Assembly: GCA_030598525.1 (NCBI GenBank)
Contig: JAUVPT010000033.1
Coordinates: 1 to 11,442 of the forward strand
Reading direction: 5' to 3'
DNA: 11,442 bases
From: Gemmatimonadota bacterium
GTDB taxonomy: Bacteria; Gemmatimonadota; Gemmatimonadetes; Palauibacterales; Palauibacteraceae
Program-made: the position numbers and the translations under genes
Notes under the pieces: model-generated
Databases searched by the model: none
Told to the model about the DNA's origin: nothing
Seen by the model: only the letters and a program-made list of their open reading frames with translations
In this document: positions 6,747-11,442 of the stretch, piece by piece
How positions within the stretch are numbered: position 1 is the first letter of the stretch
Layout of the letters: every line of letters starts with the position of its first letter

Positions 6747-8768
6747 GTGGTTTCCCTCGAGGAAATGCCCGTCGAGGAACTCTCCATCCAGACGATCCGG
6801 ACCCTCGCCATCGATGCCATCCAGCGCGCCAACTCCGGCCATCCCGGCGCGCCGATGGCTCTTGCCCCCGTCGCCTACGTGCTCAGCCGGGAGATGCGCT
6901 ACAATCCGCGCAATCCCACGTGGTTCGACCGCGATCGTTTCGTCCTGTCGGCCGGACATGCCTCGATGCTCCTGTACGGAATGCTGTATCTCAGCGGCTA
7001 CGATCTTCCCCTGGAGGAAATCCGCGAGTTCCGCCAGTGGGACAGCCGAACACCGGGGCACCCCGAGCATGGGCTGACGGCAGGAGTCGAGACCACGACG
7101 GGGCCGCTCGGACAGGGGATCATGACGGCGGTCGGGATGGCGATGGCGGAGGCGCACCTCGGAGCCGTGTACAATCGGCCGTCTCACACCATCGTCGATC
7201 ACTTCACGTACGTGGTGTGCAGCGACGGTGACCTCATGGAGGGGGCCTCTCACGAAGCCGGCTCGCTCGCCGGGCACCTGCGCCTCGGAAAGTTGATCGT
7301 ATTCTATGATGACAACCGGATCACGATCGACGGATCCACGGACCTCGCGTACTCCGACGACGCCGCAGGCCGTTTCCGGGCCTACGGCTGGCACGTGCAG
7401 GACGTAGGTGATGCGGCCAACGACGTGGACGCGCTCCGGGGAGCCGTGGAATCCGCCCGATCGGAGACGGACAGGCCGTCTCTGATCATCGTCCGCTCTC
7501 ACATCGGCTTCGGATCTCCCAACAAGCAGGATACGTCCGGCGTGCACGGCTCGCCTCTCGGTGAGGAGGAAGTCGCGCTCACCAAGAAAGCTTACGGCTG
7601 GCCGGAGGATTCGGACTTCCTGGTGCCGGACAGGGCCCTGGAGCACATGCGGGAAGCGGTGGCTGAGGGGGCGACTGCCGAGAGCGAGTGGCACGCCCGT
7701 TTCGACGCCTATCGTGCGGCTCACCCGGAACTGGCCGACCAGTTCGAGAGCGCGCTGGATGGCCGGCTTCCCGCGGATTGGAATTCCGGGCTTCCCTCGT
7801 TCGATGAGGCGGACGGGCCCATGGCCACGCGCAAGGCGTCGGGCGCCGCCCTCAACGCGATCGCCGACCGGCTGCCCTGGCTCATCGGAGGCAGCGCTGA
7901 CCTGGCTCCCTCCAACAACACCCTGATCAAGAGTTCCGGGGACTTCGGCCCGGACAACTATTCCGGCCGGAACGTGCGGTGGGGGATTCGTGAGCATGTC
8001 ATGGCGGCCGCCTCTACCGGCATGGCCCTGCACGGCGGCCTGAGGCCCTACGCGGCCACGTTCTTCGTGTTTACGGACTACGCCCGCCCGGCGATTCGGC
8101 TTGCGGCACTGATGCGGCAGCCGGTCATCTACGTGATGACACACGACTCGATCGGCCTCGGAGAGGACGGTCCTACGCACCAGCCGATCGAGCACCTGGC
8201 GGCCCTGCGGGCGATGCCGGGACTCCGTGTCATTCGGCCGGCCGATGCCAACGAAACGGTCGAAGCCTGGCGAGAGGCGATCGTGCGCCGGGATGGCCCC
8301 ACGATGCTGGTCCTGACCCGGCAGGGAGTCCCGGTAATCCGGGTGGACGGACCCGGACGAGCGATCGGACTGCGGATGGGAGCCTACATTCTGGAGGATG
8401 CGGACGATGCGGATCCGGACCTGATCCTGGTCGCGTCAGGGTCCGAGGTGGCGCTGGCCCTCGAGGCCCGGCGGGCCCTGGTGAAGTCGGGCGTCGCCAC
8501 GCGCGTCGTGAGCATGCCGAGCTGGGAGATCTTCCGGGAGCAGGAGATGGCGTACCAGCACGAGGTCTTCCCGCCGGACGTCGAGAACCGGCTGGCCATC
8601 GAGGCCGGAGTGTCGTTCGGTTGGAAGGAGTGGGTCGGTAGCTCGGGAGACGTGGTCGGCATCGACACCTTCGGAGCGAGTGCACCGGCCGGCGAGTTGT
8701 TCCGACAGTTCGGGTACAGCGTAGACAACGTCGTGGCGACAGCGCGGCGATTGATGGAGGGCCAATGA
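6747..8768 (+). CDS. tkt: Transketolase
   Basis: Transketolase moves two-carbon ketol units between sugar phosphates with thiamine diphosphate and Mg2+, for example xylulose-5-P plus ribose-5-P to sedoheptulose-7-P plus glyceraldehyde-3-P. The 673-residue reading matches the family length (about 660-690). Landmarks: IRTLAIDAIQRANSGHPGAPM near the start, SAGHASMLLYG, TGPLGQG, the cofactor motif SDGDLMEG (about 159-166) with the metal-binding YDDNRITIDG after it, then the pyrimidine domain with GGSADLAPSNNT, RWGIREHVM (catalytic Glu416), FVFTDYARPAIRLAALM and THDSIGLGEDGPTHQPIEHL. A C-terminal transketolase domain completes it. GTG 6747 has a strong SD; ATG 6702 (688 residues) is the main alternative. 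The stop overlaps the rpiB start as ATGA, so the two are translationally coupled. First gene of the pentose phosphate operon. Confidence 0.97.
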   Translation: MVSLEEMPVEELSIQTIRTLAIDAIQRANSGHPGAPMALAPVAYVLSREMRYNPRNPTWFDRDRFVLSAGHASMLLYGMLYLSGYDLPLEEIREFRQWDSRTPGHPEHGLTAGVETTTGPLGQGIMTAVGMAMAEAHLGAVYNRPSHTIVDHFTYVVCSDGDLMEGASHEAGSLAGHLRLGKLIVFYDDNRITIDGSTDLAYSDDAAGRFRAYGWHVQDVGDAANDVDALRGAVESARSETDRPSLIIVRSHIGFGSPNKQDTSGVHGSPLGEEEVALTKKAYGWPEDSDFLVPDRALEHMREAVAEGATAESEWHARFDAYRAAHPELADQFESALDGRLPADWNSGLPSFDEADGPMATRKASGAALNAIADRLPWLIGGSADLAPSNNTLIKSSGDFGPDNYSGRNVRWGIREHVMAAASTGMALHGGLRPYAATFFVFTDYARPAIRLAALMRQPVIYVMTHDSIGLGEDGPTHQPIEHLAALRAMPGLRVIRPADANETVEAWREAIVRRDGPTMLVLTRQGVPVIRVDGPGRAIGLRMGAYILEDADDADPDLILVASGSEVALALEARRALVKSGVATRVVSMPSWEIFREQEMAYQHEVFPPDVENRLAIEAGVSFGWKEWVGSSGDVVGIDTFGASAPAGELFRQFGYSVDNVVATARRLMEGQ

Positions 8769-9235
8769 GCCGCGTAGCGGTGGGGTCTGATCATGCGGGT
8801 TATCAGTACAAGCAGATTCTGGCGGATCACCTGCGGGACGCGGGTCACGAGGTCATCGACCTGGGCACGGATGGTCCCCAGTCCGTGGACTACCCTGACT
8901 ACGCGCGTGCCGTAGCCGAGGCCGTGGCCCGTGGTGAGGCCGAGCGCGGCTTGCTCGTCTGCGGGAGCGCCGTGGGCGTCTGCATGGTGGCGAACAAGGT
9001 TCGGGGAATCCGGGCTGGAGTGTGTCACGAGACCTACTCGGCCCGCCAGGCGGTCGAGCACGACGACATGAACGTCCTGTGCCTCGGCGAACGAGTGATC
9101 GGGATCGAAGTGGCACGCGAGGTAGCCGACGCGTTCATGGCGGCTCGGTTCTCGGATGAGGAGCGACATCGACGACGGCTGAACAAATTGCTCGCAGTGG
9201 AAGACGACTACATGTCCAAGCGTACGGAGGGCTGA
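8765..9235 (+). CDS. rpiB: Ribose-5-phosphate isomerase B
   Basis: RpiB (LacAB_rpiB family) interconverts ribose-5-P and ribulose-5-P in the non-oxidative pentose phosphate pathway. The 156-residue protein has all main landmarks: GSDHAG with Asp9 and His10, LGTDGPQSVDYPDYA, LLVCGSAVGVCMVANKVRGIRAG with catalytic Cys66, EHDDMNVLCLGERVIG with His99, and an Arg-rich C-terminal helix (131-140) that in the family helps bind the phosphate. Numbering matches E. coli RpiB. The usual CGTG loop reads CGSA here; Ser68 can stand in for Thr68 at the oxyanion site. ATG at 8765 overlaps the tkt stop by 4 bases and has GGAGG upstream at the end of tkt. The last residues form a short charged tail. The next gene follows after 2 bases. 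Confidence 0.96.
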   Translation: MSRVAVGSDHAGYQYKQILADHLRDAGHEVIDLGTDGPQSVDYPDYARAVAEAVARGEAERGLLVCGSAVGVCMVANKVRGIRAGVCHETYSARQAVEHDDMNVLCLGERVIGIEVAREVADAFMAARFSDEERHRRRLNKLLAVEDDYMSKRTEG

Positions 9236-9237
9236 CC

Positions 9238-11442
9238 GTGGAGATCTTCCTCGACCTGCTGAGGCAGGGACAGAGCTACTGGCTCGACAGCCTGAGCCGT
9301 GAGATGATCCGCGGAGGCGAGCTGGCACGCCGCGTTCGAGAGCAGGGCCTGAGAGGCGTGACCTCGAACCCCGCGATCTTCCACAAGGCGATTTCCTCGG
9401 GCTCGGACTACGACGATCAGATCGCCGAGCTGGCGGGTGCCGGGTCGTCCGTGGAGGAGATCTACGAGGCACTGGTCGTCACGGACATTCGTGAGGCCTG
9501 CGACCTGCTCAGGCCGGTGTATGACGAATCCGCCGGAGCCGATGGCTACGTGAGCCTCGAGGTGTCACCGCACCTGGTGCATGACACGCAGGGCTCACTG
9601 ACGGAGGCGCGGCACCTGTGGGCTGCCGTGGATCGCCCCAACCTGATGGTCAAGATCCCTGGAACTCCGGCTGGGGTACCGGCGGTCGAAGAGCTGCTCT
9701 ACGAGGGCGTCAACGTCAACGTCACCCTGCTCTTCGCGGTAGAGGCATACGAAGAGGTAGCCCGGGCATACGTGCGGGCGCTGCAGCGAAGGGCCTCCGA
9801 AGGAGAGTCCATCGACTCGGTCGCCTCGGTAGCCAGCTTCTTCCTCAGCCGCATCGACGTCCTGGTCGATTCGCTCCTGTCCCACCGGATTCAGGCCTCC
9901 GCAGGGGAGCCGGCGGCGCAGCACCTGTATGGTCAGACGGCGGTGGCCAGCGCGAAGCTGGCCTACCGGAGCTACCAGAATCTCATGGCGGATCCGGAGT
10001 GGCAGGCCCTTGCCGACGCCGGTGCGAGGCCGCAACGGCTGCTCTGGGCCAGCACGAGCACGAAGAACCCGTTGTACGACCCCGTCCGTTACGTGGAACC
10101 ACTGATTGGCCGTGACACCGTGAATACCATGCCGGAGGTCACGATCGAAGCGTTTGCCTCGGCGGGGCAAGTGGTGCCGGACACCGTCGAGCAGGGACTG
10201 GCGCATTCCGAAGTCGTGTTCGCGAACCTGTCCGCGCTGGGCATCGACATGCCCGCCGTCAACGAGCAGTTATTGGCCGAGGGCGCCCAGAAGTTCGTGG
10301 ACCCGTTCGATGCCCTCCTTGCCGGGCTGGCGCTGCGACGGGCGGAGATGCGGGAGGGCCTGCGGGTGGCTGTCCGGGAACCGGCCGACATGGTCCCCGG
10401 ACTCGCGGCAACCCTGTCCGCACTGCACGAGCAGCGGTTCGCCGTGCGCCTGGCGGGCCGGGATCCGTCGCTGTGGCCAGGGGATGCCTCCACGCAGGAC
10501 TCCATCGCGAAGCGCCTGGGTTGGACTCGCGGCTCGACCGACGCGATCGCACTTCTTCCTGACCTGGCCGCTTTTGCGGAGGACGTACGTGGCGAAGACG
10601 TGCGGGACGTCGTGCTGCTCGGGATGGGAGGAAGCAGCCTGTGCCCGCTGGTGGCAGCCGAATCGTTCTCGGGCCGTGACGGCTTCCCGCGTCTCACGGT
10701 CCTCGACACGGTAGACCCCGCCGCGGTTGCAGCCGTAGACCAGGCGATCGACCCGCTTCGAACCCTGTTCGTGGTGGCCAGTAAGTCGGGCGGTACCATC
10801 GAGACCCTCAGCCTCTACCGGTACTTCCGGGAGCGGCTGCAACGTGAAGAGGTGCCCGCAGTCGGCCGGCACTTCGTCGCGGTGACGGACCCCGGTTCGT
10901 CGCTACTCGCTGAAGCTGGCGAGGTCGGCTTTCTGCGCTCATTCGAGGCGCCGGCCGATGTCGGTGGACGCTACTCCGCCCTGACCGTGTTCGGTCTCCT
11001 CCCCATGGTACTGATGGGCGCAGACGTCGAGGGCGTCGTCGAATGGGCCCGCCAGCTCGAGCGCGAATGCTCGCCGGGCCTGCCGGAGTCGGTGAATCCC
11101 GCCGTCCGACTGGGAGCGATCCTGGCCCTCTGCGCGCAAGGTGGTCGGAACAAGCTGACGCTTACGGCCTCGCGGAGTGTGGCCTCGTTCCCACTGTGGG
11201 TCGAGCAACTCGTGGCGGAGAGCACCGGGAAGAACGGGAACGGCATCGTGCCCGTCACCGATGAGCCTCTGCCGGGAGCGGACGCATGCTCTCCGGACCG
11301 GGTCTTCGTGCACTACTCGGTGGAGGGTGACGATGATGCGAGCGCCCGGCTCGCCCTCGATGCGCTGGACGCCGCCGGTCACCCCGTATTCCTGATCGAG
11401 CTCCCGGAGCCGGAGGCTCTCGGGGGCGAGTTCCTCCGGTGG
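9238..11442 (+). CDS. Bifunctional transaldolase / glucose-6-phosphate isomerase (cut by the window edge)
   Basis: One continuous frame of 735 residues, still open at the edge. Residues 1 to about 370 are transaldolase: WLDSLSREMI (Asp17), VTSNPAIF (41-48), LMVKIPGTPAG with the Schiff-base Lys139, VNVNVTLLFAVEAY and the phosphate-binding ASTSTKNP (271-278). From about 385 comes an SIS-fold phosphoglucose isomerase: VVLLGMGGSSL (458-468), VASKSGGTIET (513-523), DVGGRYSALTVFGLLP (574-589), GRNKLTL (636-642) and the VEQLVAESTGKNG active-site segment (655-667). Transaldolase exchanges a dihydroxyacetone unit between sedoheptulose-7-P and glyceraldehyde-3-P to give fructose-6-P, which the isomerase converts to glucose-6-P, so the two halves act in series. 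Known Tal-Pgi fusions are about 950 residues, so roughly 200 lie beyond the window. GTG 9238 has GGAGG 7 bases upstream and follows the rpiB stop by 2 bases. No frameshift at the domain joint. Confidence 0.95.
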   Translation, partial: MEIFLDLLRQGQSYWLDSLSREMIRGGELARRVREQGLRGVTSNPAIFHKAISSGSDYDDQIAELAGAGSSVEEIYEALVVTDIREACDLLRPVYDESAGADGYVSLEVSPHLVHDTQGSLTEARHLWAAVDRPNLMVKIPGTPAGVPAVEELLYEGVNVNVTLLFAVEAYEEVARAYVRALQRRASEGESIDSVASVASFFLSRIDVLVDSLLSHRIQASAGEPAAQHLYGQTAVASAKLAYRSYQNLMADPEWQALADAGARPQRLLWASTSTKNPLYDPVRYVEPLIGRDTVNTMPEVTIEAFASAGQVVPDTVEQGLAHSEVVFANLSALGIDMPAVNEQLLAEGAQKFVDPFDALLAGLALRRAEMREGLRVAVREPADMVPGLAATLSALHEQRFAVRLAGRDPSLWPGDASTQDSIAKRLGWTRGSTDAIALLPDLAAFAEDVRGEDVRDVVLLGMGGSSLCPLVAAESFSGRDGFPRLTVLDTVDPAAVAAVDQAIDPLRTLFVVASKSGGTIETLSLYRYFRERLQREEVPAVGRHFVAVTDPGSSLLAEAGEVGFLRSFEAPADVGGRYSALTVFGLLPMVLMGADVEGVVEWARQLERECSPGLPESVNPAVRLGAILALCAQGGRNKLTLTASRSVASFPLWVEQLVAESTGKNGNGIVPVTDEPLPGADACSPDRVFVHYSVEGDDDASARLALDALDAAGHPVFLIELPEPEALGGEFLRW

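Noticed and set aside
6570..8195. Long open minus-strand frame (541 codons) opposite tkt
   Set aside because: It is antisense to clearly conserved transketolase coding sequence, and its translation is a low-complexity shadow without family features.
8384..9472. Open minus-strand frame across the tkt end, rpiB and the tal-pgi start
   Set aside because: It crosses three well-supported plus-strand genes and has no recognisable product.
1..11442. Mobile elements, CRISPR arrays, tRNA or rRNA genes, defence systems
   Set aside because: I saw no regularly spaced repeats, transposase or integrase motifs, or tRNA cloverleaf. Nearly all bases are accounted for by housekeeping genes with uniform composition.

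Overview
The window is a GC-rich bacterial chromosome segment with dense, ordinary housekeeping genes. It carries nine protein-coding genes, all intact except the two cut by the window edges, and I see no RNA genes, insertion sequences, CRISPR arrays or phage genes. Strong Shine-Dalgarno (SD) sequences, frequent GTG and TTG starts, few AT-rich tracts and the gene content fit a high-GC soil or marine type bacterium. A Gemmatimonadota-like lineage is my best guess, but it rests on gene style only and is weak.

Layout. (1) Positions 1-1779, minus strand: an apparent operon reading rsmE (16S rRNA m3U1498 methyltransferase), then a HIT-family hydrolase, then the N-terminal part of mutS2, which leaves the window at base 1. 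(2) Positions 1958-2398, plus strand: a single small conserved-looking gene of unknown function, divergent from rsmE. (3) Positions 2411-6423, minus strand: glgB (1,4-alpha-glucan branching enzyme) followed by a GH57/DUF3536 glycoside hydrolase-like gene whose TTG start overlaps the glgB stop. (4) Positions 6424-6746: the shared divergent upstream region. (5) Positions 6747-11442, plus strand: tkt, rpiB and a fused transaldolase/glucose-6-phosphate isomerase gene that runs off the right edge.

How it works together. The plus-strand operon supplies the non-oxidative pentose phosphate pathway (transketolase, ribose-5-P isomerase B, transaldolase) and, through the fused isomerase, the glucose-6-P/fructose-6-P interconversion that links it to upper glycolysis. 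The divergent pair handles branched alpha-glucan (glycogen) structure. The 323-base spacer therefore separates a carbon-storage unit from a sugar-phosphate recycling unit. The rsmE-HIT-mutS2 unit is unrelated (ribosome modification, nucleotide hydrolysis, DNA/ribosome quality control).

I do not find a clear new system. The points most worth a second look are the tal-pgi fusion, the DUF3536-type GH57 protein coupled to GlgB, and the small unknown protein, whose C-terminal part recalls the LeuA regulatory-domain pattern.
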